DNA from: Paracidovorax wautersii
GTDB lineage: Bacteria; Pseudomonadota; Gammaproteobacteria; Burkholderiales; Burkholderiaceae_C
Reading direction: 5' to 3'
Assembly (NCBI RefSeq): GCF_031453675.1
Contig: NZ_JAVIZX010000001.1
Location: 4,238,001-4,302,000 of the forward strand
DNA length: 64,000 bases
How positions within the stretch are numbered: the first letter of the stretch is position 1; each line of letters starts with the position of its first letter. The translations under genes were made by a program, and so were the position numbers. Shown here piece after piece: positions 45,837 through 53,044 of this stretch. The notes under the pieces were generated by a model that saw nothing but the letters and a program-made list of their open reading frames with translations, made no database searches and had not been told where the DNA came from.

Positions 45837-46718
45837 ATGACCGAACCCACCGCAACGATTCGCAAGGCTGTTTTCCCCGTCGCAGGTCTTGGCACCCGCT
45901 TCCTGCCCGCCACGAAGGCGCAGCCCAAGGAAATGCTGCCCGTGGTGGACAAGCCGCTGATCCAGTACGCCGTGGAAGAAGCCTATGCCGCGGGCATTCG
46001 CCAGATGATCTTCATCAATGGCCGCAACAAGCGCGCCATTCCCGACCACTTCGACACGGCTTACGAGCTGGAGTCCGAGCTGGAGTCCAAAGGCAAGGAC
46101 GAACTGCTGTCCCTGGCCCGCTCCATCGTGCCGGACGACATGGAATGCATCTACATCCGCCAACCCAAGGCCCTGGGCCTGGGCCACGCGGTGTACTGCG
46201 CACACAGCGTGGTGGGCAACGAGCCCTTCGCCGTGCTGCTGGCCGACGACCTGATGGTCGGCAAGCCACCCGTGCTCAAGCAGATGGTGGACCAGTTCGC
46301 CGAGTGGCAGGCCACCATCCTGGCCGTGCAGGAAGTGCCGGACGAGCACACCCGCCGCTACGGCATCGTGGCCGGCAAGTCCATCAACGACCGTCTGCTG
46401 GAGCTGTCGCACATGGTCGAGAAGCCCGCCCCTGAAGACGCGCCGTCGCGCCTGGGCGTGGCCGGCCGCTACATCCTCACGCCCGGCGTGTTCCGCGAGA
46501 TCGCAGCCCTGCCGCGCGGCGTGGGCGGGGAGATCCAGCTGACCGACGGCATCGCGGCCCTGATGCGCCGCGAGAAGGTGTTCGCCTACCGCTACGACGG
46601 CAAGCGCTACGACTGCGGCAGCAAGGAAGGCTTCCTGGAGGCCAACGTGGAACTGGCCCTGGCCCATCCGCAACTGGGCGCAGACTTCCGCACCTACCTC
46701 AAGAATCTGGCACTCTGA
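45837..46718 (+). CDS. galU: UTP-glucose-1-phosphate uridylyltransferase
   Basis: Makes UDP-glucose for envelope and capsule sugars. The protein is 293 residues. Motifs: [20 protein letters not shown] with the nucleotide-binding GLGTR and [32 protein letters not shown], and [16 protein letters not shown] with the lysine-containing [14 protein letters not shown] end. The ATG at 45837 is preferred over an in-frame ATG 75 bases upstream. It is followed by a strong bidirectional terminator shared with tusA. Confidence 0.97.
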   Translation: MTEPTATIRKAVFPVAGLGTRFLPATKAQPKEMLPVVDKPLIQYAVEEAYAAGIRQMIFINGRNKRAIPDHFDTAYELESELESKGKDELLSLARSIVPDDMECIYIRQPKALGLGHAVYCAHSVVGNEPFAVLLADDLMVGKPPVLKQMVDQFAEWQATILAVQEVPDEHTRRYGIVAGKSINDRLLELSHMVEKPAPEDAPSRLGVAGRYILTPGVFREIAALPRGVGGEIQLTDGIAALMRREKVFAYRYDGKRYDCGSKEGFLEANVELALAHPQLGADFRTYLKNLAL

Positions 46719-46747
46719 ACACGCAGCGCGCACCCGCAACGCCAAAA

Positions 46748-46775
46748 CAAAAGGCCCGCATCAGCGGGCCTTTTG
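46748..46775. terminator. Bidirectional terminator between galU and tusA
   Basis: CAAAAGGCCCGC-ATCA-GCGGGCCTTTTG is a perfect 12-bp inverted repeat with T-rich ends on both strands, between two convergent genes. Confidence 0.9.
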
Positions 46776-46828
46776 CTTGAGTGAGTGGCGTGCGGTGCGG
46801 CGCGCGTCCCCACCGGCAGGCGCGGTGC

Positions 46829-47056
46829 TCAGCGGCGGCGCAGCACGTGGATGTATTCCTCGCCCACCGTCTGCTGCTCCACCAGTTCGTTGCCCGTCTG
46901 CTTGGCGAATGCCTGGAAGTCGCGCAACGAGCCGCCGTCCGTTGCCAGCACCTTGAGCAACTGGCCGCTGGCCATGTCCGCCAGCGCCTTCTTGGCTTTC
47001 AAGATGGGCAGCGGGCAGTTCAGGCCGCGCGTGTCGATTTCCTTGTGGACGTTCAT
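46829..47056 (-). CDS. tusA: TusA-family sulfur carrier
   Basis: A 75-residue sulfurtransferase of the TusA/SirA/YedF family. The catalytic cysteine is C14 in the CPLP motif (residues 14-17), followed by ILKAKKALADM. The fold continues with LLKVLATDGGSLRDFQAFAK and the terminal IHVLRRR. It relays persulfide sulfur to tRNA thiolation or other sulfur pathways. The ATG at 47056 sits at the natural N terminus; a longer frame upstream is unlikely. The adjacent NUDIX gene, 37 bp upstream and on the same strand, may share its transcript. Confidence 0.9.
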   Translation of the reverse strand: MNVHKEIDTRGLNCPLPILKAKKALADMASGQLLKVLATDGGSLRDFQAFAKQTGNELVEQQTVGEEYIHVLRRR

Positions 47057-47093
47057 CGTTGATTCCTGGGCAAAAGCGATTTTTTCATTGTAG

Positions 47094-47645
47094 TCACGCG
47101 GCTTCTTCCTCTCGGTCGTCGCGGCCAAAGAAGTCGGCAAACGGCGGTTCGATCCCGCGTGCGCGCAGCCACGCAGCCAGCGCGTAGCCGGTGCCGGCAG
47201 GCCAGCAGACCAGCTTCTCGGGCGCGATCAGCCGGTACTCCAGCAGCTCGGGCGAGAGCTGTACCTCGCCATGCGCCACCGCGTGGTAGGCGATGATGAC
47301 CTGGTTCATGCGCTGGAAGTCGTAGACGCCGATCAACTGCAGCGCGCTCACGTCAAGCTGCGTCTCTTCCTTGATCTCGCGCGTGATGCCTTCCTCGGGC
47401 ATCTCGCCCGCTTCCATGAAGCCGGTGATGAGCCCGAAGGCCTTGCCGGGCCAGGCCGCATTGCGCGCCAACAGCACGTGCCCCTCCCGCTCCACGATCG
47501 CGGCCAGCACGGGCGTGGGATTGTTCCAGTGCGTCCAACCGCAGGCAGGGCAGCGCAGCCGCGCCACATCCCCGCTGTCTTCGCGCAGCGTGATGGACTC
47601 CAGCGCGGTGGCGCAGTGGGTGCAGTAGCGCGTTTCGTAAGCCAT
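47094..47645 (-). CDS. NUDIX hydrolase with N-terminal zinc ribbon
   Basis: A 183-residue hydrolase of nucleoside-diphosphate-linked substrates. The zinc ribbon uses C8, C11, C32 and C35 (YCTHC and RCPACGW). The Nudix box GFMEAGEMPEEGITREIKEE at 75-94 has the expected glycine and catalytic glutamates, with Gln in place of the last glycine. The ribbon-plus-Nudix layout resembles NADH pyrophosphatase-type (NudC) enzymes but is shorter. Metal is probably magnesium. The substrate is not decided. Confidence 0.9.
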   Translation of the reverse strand: MAYETRYCTHCATALESITLREDSGDVARLRCPACGWTHWNNPTPVLAAIVEREGHVLLARNAAWPGKAFGLITGFMEAGEMPEEGITREIKEETQLDVSALQLIGVYDFQRMNQVIIAYHAVAHGEVQLSPELLEYRLIAPEKLVCWPAGTGYALAAWLRARGIEPPFADFFGRDDREEEAA

Positions 47646-47661
47646 AGGGTTGGAAAGCCGC

Positions 47662-47693
47662 GGATTTTGCTACTACTTAGATAGCAAAAATCC
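47662..47693. repeat. Dispersed repeat-like inverted element, copy G
   Basis: GGATTTTGCTA...TAGATAGCAAAAATCC forms an inverted repeat carrying the ATAGC core. It lies between the divergent-looking NUDIX and cysM ends and may act as a cysM terminator. Confidence 0.45.
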
Positions 47694-47739
47694 AAGCATG
47701 GACGGGCGTTTCCGAGGAATTTTTCTGGTATCTCCGCAC

Positions 47740-48645
47740 TCAGGCGGGGAACACGCCCGTGGAGAGGTAGCGGTCGCCGCGGTCGCAGACGATGAAGACG
47801 ATCGTGGCGTTCTGCTCGCGCTGGCTGATCTGCTGCGCCGCGTGGCACGCACCCGCTGCGGAGATCCCGGCGAAGATGCCCTCCTCCCGCGCCAGGCGGC
47901 GGCACATGTCCTCGGCATCGTCCTGGCCCACGTACACCAGTTCGTCCACGGCCCGGGGGTCGTAGATCTTGGGCAGGTATTCCTGAGGCCACTTGCGAAT
48001 CCCCGGAATGCGCGAACCTTCGTTGGGCTGGACGCCGACGATTTGGATCGCCGGGTTCTTTTCCTTCAGGAAGCGCGACACGCCGGTGATGGTGCCCGTG
48101 GTGCCCATGGCGCTCACGAAATGGGTGATGCGCCCTTCCGTCTGCTCCCAGAGTTCGGGCCCCGTGGTTTCGTAATGGATGCGCGGGTTGTCCGCGTTGG
48201 CGAACTGATCCAACACGACGCCCTTGCCCTGCTTGACCATGGTGTCCGCCAGATCGCGGGAGTATTCGATGCCGCCGCTCTTCGGGGTCAGGATCAGCTC
48301 GGCGCCATAGGCCTTCATGGTCTGGGCACGTTCGATCGACAAGTCCTCCGGCATGATCAGCACCATGCGGTAGCCCTTGATCGCTGCGGCCATGGCCAGC
48401 GCGATGCCGGTGTTGCCCGAAGTGGCTTCGATCAGCGTGTCGCCCGGTCGGATGTCTCCGCGCTCTTCGGCACGGCGGATCATCGAGAGTGCCGGCCGGT
48501 CCTTCACCGAACCCGCGGGATTGTTGCCTTCAAGCTTTCCCAGCACCACGTTGCCGCGCGCCGTATGGTCCTGCGCTCCGATGCGCTGCAAGGCGACCAG
48601 GGGCGTGCGCCCGATCGCGTCTTCAATGGTTGGGTAGGTCTTCAT
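47740..48645 (-). CDS. cysM: O-acetylserine sulfhydrylase B (cysteine synthase)
   Basis: Pyridoxal-phosphate enzyme making cysteine from O-acetylserine and sulfide or thiosulfate. The protein is 301 residues. The PLP lysine is K48 in NNPAGSVKDRPA, the substrate loop is TSGNTG at 75-80 and the phosphate loop is SAMGTTGTITGV. The short form with the KWPQEYLP segment and the GISAAGACHAA helix is typical of CysM rather than CysK. The start at 48645 is chosen; the longer frame runs through the tRNA gene and is not real. tusA nearby is also a sulfur gene. Confidence 0.93.
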   Translation of the reverse strand: MKTYPTIEDAIGRTPLVALQRIGAQDHTARGNVVLGKLEGNNPAGSVKDRPALSMIRRAEERGDIRPGDTLIEATSGNTGIALAMAAAIKGYRMVLIMPEDLSIERAQTMKAYGAELILTPKSGGIEYSRDLADTMVKQGKGVVLDQFANADNPRIHYETTGPELWEQTEGRITHFVSAMGTTGTITGVSRFLKEKNPAIQIVGVQPNEGSRIPGIRKWPQEYLPKIYDPRAVDELVYVGQDDAEDMCRRLAREEGIFAGISAAGACHAAQQISQREQNATIVFIVCDRGDRYLSTGVFPA

Positions 48646-48688
48646 AGACCCGTTACTGTGCCATAATTCCCGACTTCGCATTGGCGTC

Positions 48689-48773
48689 GCCCGGGTGGTG
48701 AAATTGGTAGACGCAGGGGACTCAAAATCCCCCGCCGCAAGGCGTGCCGGTTCGATTCCGGCCCCGGGCACCA
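48689..48773 (+). tRNA. tRNA-Leu (anticodon CAA)
   Basis: An 85-nt type II tRNA with CCA encoded. The acceptor GCCCGGG pairs with CCCGGGC near the 3' end. The D arm is GGTGAAATTGGTAGACGC. The anticodon arm GGGGA-CTCAAAA-TCCCC gives anticodon CAA, reading UUG. A variable arm and the T arm GCCGGTTCGATTCCGGC follow. It marks the host/prophage border. Confidence 0.95.
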
Positions 48774-48802
48774 ACGATCGAGCGCTATTGTTTCAGGAGC
48801 TT

Positions 48803-48833
48803 TTGGCGCATCGTTGGCGCACACATTGGCGCA
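48803..48833. promoter_or_regulatory. Phased TTGGCGCA direct repeats in the attachment region
   Basis: TTGGCGCA occurs at 48803, 48814 and 48826, i.e. with 11- and 12-bp steps, on one face of the helix. It lies between the tRNA gene and the tRNA-like fragment. The geometry suits an integrase arm site or an excisionase site, but no integrase gene is in the window to support this. Confidence 0.4.
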
Positions 48834-48837
48834 ATGC

Positions 48838-48874
48838 AAGTGATCTCCGGGGGTTCGAGTCCCTCCGGGCAGGC
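48838..48874 (+). other. tRNA 3'-end fragment, candidate prophage attachment core
   Basis: Sequence from about 48848 has a T arm GGGGG-TTCGAGT-CCCTC, then seven bases CGGGCAG, a discriminator G and CCA. No matching 5' half (CTGCCCG...) lies before it, so only the 3' end of a tRNA is present. Phages that integrate in tRNA genes leave such fragments at the border. It is not identical to the 3' end of the tRNA-Leu next to it. Confidence 0.5.
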
Positions 48875-48957
48875 CATTGATTCCTCTCTGAGAATCCATC
48901 CCTCTGACCCGACTCAGGGAAGAACCAGGGAAGTATTCGGCGACTGCAGGAGTATTT

Positions 48958-49425
48958 ATGGCACTAACACACAAGCAAGAACGCGGCCCGGACCCCCTGG
49001 GCCACTACGACTACGGTTACGACCTCGGCCTATTGCTTGGCAAGACCCTGGTCAAAGTTGAAGGGGATGTGTATTCAGAGCTGCTACACATGCTGGGAGA
49101 AGATGGCACAGCGTACGTACTTGGCAACGCTCAAACACGGGACGACGGCTATGAGTGGGGTCTTGTTCAAATCGAAGACATAGCAGGCGATCTCAACGAC
49201 CTTGTGGGCTCTCCGATTACCCAGGCAGAGGAAGTCTCCGACCTGTCGAAGCGCGGCATTTGCGGCTGGACTTTCTACCGCCTGAGTACCGCCAAGGGTC
49301 AGGTCGTTATTCGTTTTTGCGACAACGACTACGACACCTTTTACGCGCGCTGGGTGGACTTCATGATCTTCCCGCCGGAGGCGCCCGGCAGTTCTCCAGC
49401 GCCGTCAACCCCCGGCAATCTTTGA
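48958..49425 (+). CDS. DUF7448-like phage protein
   Basis: A 155-residue soluble protein and the only gene of the left prophage end on the plus strand. It begins with a good ribosome-binding site (GCAGGAG at 48947-48953). The segments LGKTLVKVEGDVYSELLHML, QIEDIAGDLNDLVGSPITQAEE and WTFYRLSTAKGQVVIRF match the pattern of DUF7448 proteins of phages. Function is unknown. It converges with the endolysin gene and overlaps its end by 21 bp. It lies outside the late block, so it may be lysogenic or accessory. Confidence 0.7.
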   Translation: MALTHKQERGPDPLGHYDYGYDLGLLLGKTLVKVEGDVYSELLHMLGEDGTAYVLGNAQTRDDGYEWGLVQIEDIAGDLNDLVGSPITQAEEVSDLSKRGICGWTFYRLSTAKGQVVIRFCDNDYDTFYARWVDFMIFPPEAPGSSPAPSTPGNL

Positions 49426-49941
49426 ATCACTCTTCCGCTGACTGCTGAAGCTGGTCCCCAGCCAGTACGCGCCCACAACACCCAGCAGCGCCAGGATGGC
49501 CGTCACGATCTGGATCCGCAGTGTGTCGTTGTAGACATCGGGATGCACGAACAGCATGTCCAGCAGGATCAGCAGCGGCATGAGCAGGAAGCCGGCCGAG
49601 ACCCAGAACGCTGGATTGAGCCAGAAGCCCGGCGCGTTGGGCTGCAGGTAGACCGCATTGGCCTCCCGCGCCGCCGCGATGCCGCCTCCCACCTCTTCCA
49701 GGCGGAACCACTGCGCCTCGATGGCGGCGCGAACCGCGCCGGCCGCCTCCGGATCGGCCTTGATGGTTTCCATCAGCTCCTGCTCATTGCGTGCGCCGAT
49801 GGCCTCCTTGGCAGCAGACACGACGATCTCGGCCGCCTTGATGTTGCGTTCGGACGTTTCAGAGCCTGAGCTGAACAGCTTGCCCAGCTTGGGCACCAAG
49901 TCGATGAGGGATGGCAGCACTGCTGCGACGAATGGGGTCAT
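49405..49941 (-). CDS. Holin from an internal start within the endolysin frame
   Basis: The ATG at 49941 is in frame with the endolysin gene and is preceded by GGAGG (49951-49947) with a 5-base spacer, an ideal start signal. The product would be 178 residues and begins exactly where the typical holin domain begins, with two C-terminal membrane helices. It would be a separate holin from the same reading frame. That it is translated is an inference from this signal. Confidence 0.5.
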   Translation of the reverse strand: MTPFVAAVLPSLIDLVPKLGKLFSSGSETSERNIKAAEIVVSAAKEAIGARNEQELMETIKADPEAAGAVRAAIEAQWFRLEEVGGGIAAAREANAVYLQPNAPGFWLNPAFWVSAGFLLMPLLILLDMLFVHPDVYNDTLRIQIVTAILALLGVVGAYWLGTSFSSQRKSDSKIAGG

Positions 49942-50568
49942 GGGGGCCTCCGTGGTGGCGATGGGTTGTGCGGGGGTGGATAAGTCAATGACCGGGACAT
50001 CGGGGGCGCCGGCGCTCAGCGCATCTTTCACGCGCGCCCAGCGAGCAAGGCGGTCGGCCTGCCCGTTGAGCCCGCCGTTGATGCGCCGGGTGATCAGCTC
50101 GAAGTTGCCGGCGTCGGCCAGGACGTTGAGGCCTTTGTCATCCCAGTAATCGGCGGCGCTGACAGCCGCCCACTCCGGCAGTGCCAGCAGTTCGGGGGAT
50201 TCCTCGAAGTCCGGGACATCGGGCCCGAGCCGCTCGCGCAGGCGATCACGCACCCGGCCGTGGTTGTAGCGGCCGGTGGTCTGGATCAGGCCATGGCCCT
50301 TGAAGCGCGCGCCATCGCCCGGCTGGGTGTTGCCCAGATCCTTGCGGCCTTCGTACCGCTGCTGGGCGGCGGTCGGCCCCCACAGTTCGGTGGTGTAGCG
50401 AAAGCCGCCGGACTCGTGACCGACCTGGGCCAGGAAGGCGGCCACGCGCGCCGGTGTGTCGATGCCGTACAGCCCGCAGGCCGCAGTGACGTGATTCAGC
50501 CACCGGTCAGCCAGTGCCTGTGTGGCCCCGGCCGCGCGCAGGGCTGCGGCGGTGATGATCTGCGTCAC
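49405..50568 (-). CDS. GH19 endolysin fused to a C-terminal holin-like part
   Basis: A 387-residue lysis protein. Residues 1-185 are a GH19 chitinase-like muramidase or lysozyme: VAAFLAQVGHESGGFRYTTE with glutamates at 52 and 61, then RFKGHGLIQTTGRYNH and the closing ITRRINGGLNG. Residues 210-387 are a complete holin-family protein: MTPFVAAVLPSLIDLVPKLG, a long helical region, then two membrane helices (about 320-343 and 352-372). In related phages these are separate genes. An internal ATG at 49941 (M210) has a strong GGAGG 5 bases upstream, so a separate holin can also be made. Confidence 0.88.
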   Translation of the reverse strand: MTQIITAAALRAAGATQALADRWLNHVTAACGLYGIDTPARVAAFLAQVGHESGGFRYTTELWGPTAAQQRYEGRKDLGNTQPGDGARFKGHGLIQTTGRYNHGRVRDRLRERLGPDVPDFEESPELLALPEWAAVSAADYWDDKGLNVLADAGNFELITRRINGGLNGQADRLARWARVKDALSAGAPDVPVIDLSTPAQPIATTEAPMTPFVAAVLPSLIDLVPKLGKLFSSGSETSERNIKAAEIVVSAAKEAIGARNEQELMETIKADPEAAGAVRAAIEAQWFRLEEVGGGIAAAREANAVYLQPNAPGFWLNPAFWVSAGFLLMPLLILLDMLFVHPDVYNDTLRIQIVTAILALLGVVGAYWLGTSFSSQRKSDSKIAGG

Positions 50569-50876
50569 TTACGGCTCCCCGGCTCAGCCGCCCGGCCGCG
50601 CAGGATGGCCAGCGATTCCTTGATCTCCTGGTTGCTCTTCTGCAGGTCCGCCACCTGGGTCTTGATCTCCTTCAGCGCGTCCTTGGTGGTCTCGCGATCC
50701 TTGTCGGCCAGGACTTCCACCTGGGCGATGCGCCCGTCCTGCTTCACCTGGTCTTCCCGGTAGCCGCCGTACGCGGTAGCCACCCCGATGATGAACACCA
50801 GCGTTTGAATGATGGTCCCGGTGCTGACGGTGGGGTCGAATTTCATGAATCGTCCGGTTGGTGTTGTTTTGGTCAT
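50565..50876 (-). CDS. Small membrane coiled-coil protein of the lysis block
   Basis: A 103-residue protein with a short N-terminal part, one membrane helix (GTIIQTLVFIIGVATAYGGY) and a long charged helix (REDQVKQDGRIAQVEVLADK...ILRGR) with heptad character. This is the layout of an inner-membrane spanin or a holin-accessory (XhlA-like) protein; no lipoprotein partner is seen. The start ATG 50876 has GAGGG upstream; other in-frame starts lie at 50846 and GTG 50891. It overlaps the endolysin start by 4 bp. Confidence 0.65.
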   Translation of the reverse strand: MTKTTPTGRFMKFDPTVSTGTIIQTLVFIIGVATAYGGYREDQVKQDGRIAQVEVLADKDRETTKDALKEIKTQVADLQKSNQEIKESLAILRGRAAEPGSRK

Positions 50877-50887
50877 AGCTTGGTCCC

Positions 50888-51304
50888 TCACAGATCCGCC
50901 GCCATCCGGAACAGGTCGTCCAGCTGCTCAGAGGTGCCGCCCAAGCTGGCCCACATCTGCTGCACGAACGCATTGCCGCGCTCCCAGGTGTCAGCCTCGT
51001 ACTCGATCTGCGCGGCGCGGCGCTCGGTGTCGTCGGTGATGGCTGCGATGGCCTGCTCCACGTCGTCCAGGTGGCCGGCAGCCAGAAGAGCCAGCCGACC
51101 CTGGCGGCGGGTGCAGGACTGCGGAACGGGGTCAGACTGCGGCTCGGGCGGCACGATCCGCGCCAGCGGGATGGTTGGAAACGAATCGTGCGCCTCCTGC
51201 AACACCTGATCCGTCAGGGGCCGCGGGAAGGCGATGGTGGGATTGCGGGCGTACCAGTCGCCCTCACTCAGGCGCTGCCCTGTTTCGATGATCTCGATTT
51301 GCAT
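50888..51304 (-). CDS. Phage tail-associated protein (fibre assembly-like)
   Basis: A 138-residue soluble protein placed directly after the large fibre gene. The C-terminal region has the helical GRLALLAAGHLDDVEQAIAA and WERGNAFVQQMWASLGG segments, comparable with short tail-fibre assembly chaperones or minor tail proteins. The middle (PPEPQSDPVPQSCTRRQG) is a linker. The family is uncertain. It is coupled to the next gene (GTGA/TGA overlap at 50888-50891). Confidence 0.55.
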   Translation of the reverse strand: MQIEIIETGQRLSEGDWYARNPTIAFPRPLTDQVLQEAHDSFPTIPLARIVPPEPQSDPVPQSCTRRQGRLALLAAGHLDDVEQAIAAITDDTERRAAQIEYEADTWERGNAFVQQMWASLGGTSEQLDDLFRMAADL

Positions 51305-51313
51305 GTATCCCCC

Positions 51314-53044
51314 TTAGATTGGTGAAAGCCGCATGGCGCGGACCTTGTAGCTGGTCGTTTTGGCAACCGTGATCTGCCTGCCGGGCTGGGCGGCATCGAA
51401 GGCCTGTGCCCAGACGGTGCTGGCGTCGTAAGCTGTGGCGGACAGGTAGGTGACGCCTGTACCCCAGTCGAAAGCCTCTGCGCCGCCCACGCGAAATGGC
51501 AAAGATGACGTCAGGAACGGGTTGCCGCCTGATAAATAAATCGTGTTGGCAGGAATCGTCACCGCCGGGTCGCTGGCCTTGTAGCCGTGGCGGTTACTGG
51601 TGTCTGCCGGTGCGCCGAAGCGTTGGTACGTGTTGTTAGGCGATGCTGCCCTGTCGGCCGTGGCGTAGTTGTTGGCCGTCGCGGGCTTGAGTCCACGGTA
51701 TGCCGCCTCCAGCATGTCGCGCGTGGGCACTACCCAATCGGTCTTGCCGCCCAGATTGAGGGCCGCCGCCCACGCATGCGCAGGTGCCAGCGATGACGTT
51801 GCGCCCGCAGCCGCTCGCATCGCGGCCTGCGCGATGGCGCCCTCCGTGAGCGTCCACGCGTCGATGGGCAGCGTGAGCGCAGAGTCCGCAATGCTGACCG
51901 TGGTCTCGCCGCCCGACTTCGGCGCGACCACCACCCGGTGGCTGGCCATCAGCACCCAGTCGGACGCCGTGCCGCTGCTGCCCGCCGTGACGTTGATCGA
52001 CAGCAGGCCGTTGGCCGCGCCGGTCACTGTCCCCAGCATCATGGTTGCGGGGTCGGATGCGCTCTTGAGCCAGACCGTCTGGCCGCCGTACACCTTGGGG
52101 TTGCCAATCATCCCCGGCATGTGGAGGTTGACCGCACCCTGGGCGACGGCACGCGACACCCCGCCTTGCTCGGCCTCCAGCATGGCCCACAGGTTGTAGC
52201 CGGTGTAGTACCCACCATCGAGCGCCGCGCCGACTGCCGGCGTCGCCTGTGGAGTGGGGATGTAGCTGTTGGTCCCAAACGCCATGGCGCCGCGCACGTC
52301 ACCCAGCGTGTTGCCATCCAAAATGACGAACTCGGCGCCGACGATAGAGCGACCCGGCTGCCCGCCAGCCGCAGGTGCGCGCGTGCTGTTGACCGGACCG
52401 ACACTGGTGTTTGCCGTACTCCCAGAACCTCCCTGCTGACCCGGCAGGCCACCGTCCCCCCCTTTTCCGCCAGTGGCGTGGTACGTGCCATCACCATTGC
52501 GTACACCCGATCCGCCAGTGTTGCCGGTGGTGGAGCCGCCATTGCTGGCGCCCATACCCCCGCTTCCGCCCGCAGAGTTGTACTGCCCGTTGGGTGAGTC
52601 GATGGTGATGCCCTGGCCGCCGCCACCACCGCCGCCACCGCTTGCGATCATCCCGGTGCCGACAAGGCGCACCGGCCAAGAGAGCTTGAGCCCGTCGTAC
52701 CCCGTACCGCCCACCGTTGCCGCGGCGCTGCCGATGGTGGCGCCGCCGCCTGTGCCGCCAGTACCTCCGCGCCCGATGATGGAGCCATTGCGCACAATGG
52801 TGACAAGACTGCCATCGGGCAGCGCGGGAACGGTGAAAGCAGCAGCGCCGGCCGCCGTTGACGTGCCGTAGACGATCGCCCCGGCCGCAATGGTCACGGT
52901 GGCGATCAGGGGCCGGATGCCATCCCAGCCAGCAGCGATGGCCGCGGTGTTGAGGTTGTAGTCGGCCACCAGACCCGAGAGCGTGGCGTTGTACTCGTAC
53001 CCCCCACCGGCGAAAAATGCACCCTCGCAAACGCCCGGCGTCAT
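51314..53044 (-). CDS. Glycine-rich tail fibre with C-terminal Lcl/DUF1566-like domain
   Basis: A 576-residue phage tail protein, probably the receptor-binding fibre tip. The first 75 residues are variable, with a TVTIAAGAIVYGT segment. Residues of about 80-250 are glycine-rich loops (GRGGTGGTGGGA, GGSGGMGASNGGS, GGKGGDGGLPG), as in polyglycine-type adhesins. The C-terminal 150 residues resemble the Lcl/DUF1566 fold: AWAAALNLGGKTDWVVPTRD, YLSATAYDASTVWAQ, KVRAMRLSP. The ATG at 53044 overlaps the stop of the preceding fibre gene (ATGA). The extended ORF upstream is not needed. Confidence 0.75.
   Translation of the reverse strand: MTPGVCEGAFFAGGGYEYNATLSGLVADYNLNTAAIAAGWDGIRPLIATVTIAAGAIVYGTSTAAGAAAFTVPALPDGSLVTIVRNGSIIGRGGTGGTGGGATIGSAAATVGGTGYDGLKLSWPVRLVGTGMIASGGGGGGGGQGITIDSPNGQYNSAGGSGGMGASNGGSTTGNTGGSGVRNGDGTYHATGGKGGDGGLPGQQGGSGSTANTSVGPVNSTRAPAAGGQPGRSIVGAEFVILDGNTLGDVRGAMAFGTNSYIPTPQATPAVGAALDGGYYTGYNLWAMLEAEQGGVSRAVAQGAVNLHMPGMIGNPKVYGGQTVWLKSASDPATMMLGTVTGAANGLLSINVTAGSSGTASDWVLMASHRVVVAPKSGGETTVSIADSALTLPIDAWTLTEGAIAQAAMRAAAGATSSLAPAHAWAAALNLGGKTDWVVPTRDMLEAAYRGLKPATANNYATADRAASPNNTYQRFGAPADTSNRHGYKASDPAVTIPANTIYLSGGNPFLTSSLPFRVGGAEAFDWGTGVTYLSATAYDASTVWAQAFDAAQPGRQITVAKTTSYKVRAMRLSPI

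Noticed and set aside
48646-48774. N-terminal extension of cysM through the tRNA gene
   Set aside because: The extra 43 residues are the reverse complement of tRNA-Leu, a well-known artefact; the CysM start at 48645 is standard.
48695-48880. A 61-codon plus-strand frame over the tRNA and attachment region
   Set aside because: Its first half is the tRNA gene and it has no start signal.
51314-53044. A diversity-generating retroelement with the Lcl/DUF1566-like fibre as target
   Set aside because: Such tips are frequent retroelement targets, but no reverse transcriptase, accessory gene or adenine-rich template repeat is found in the window.
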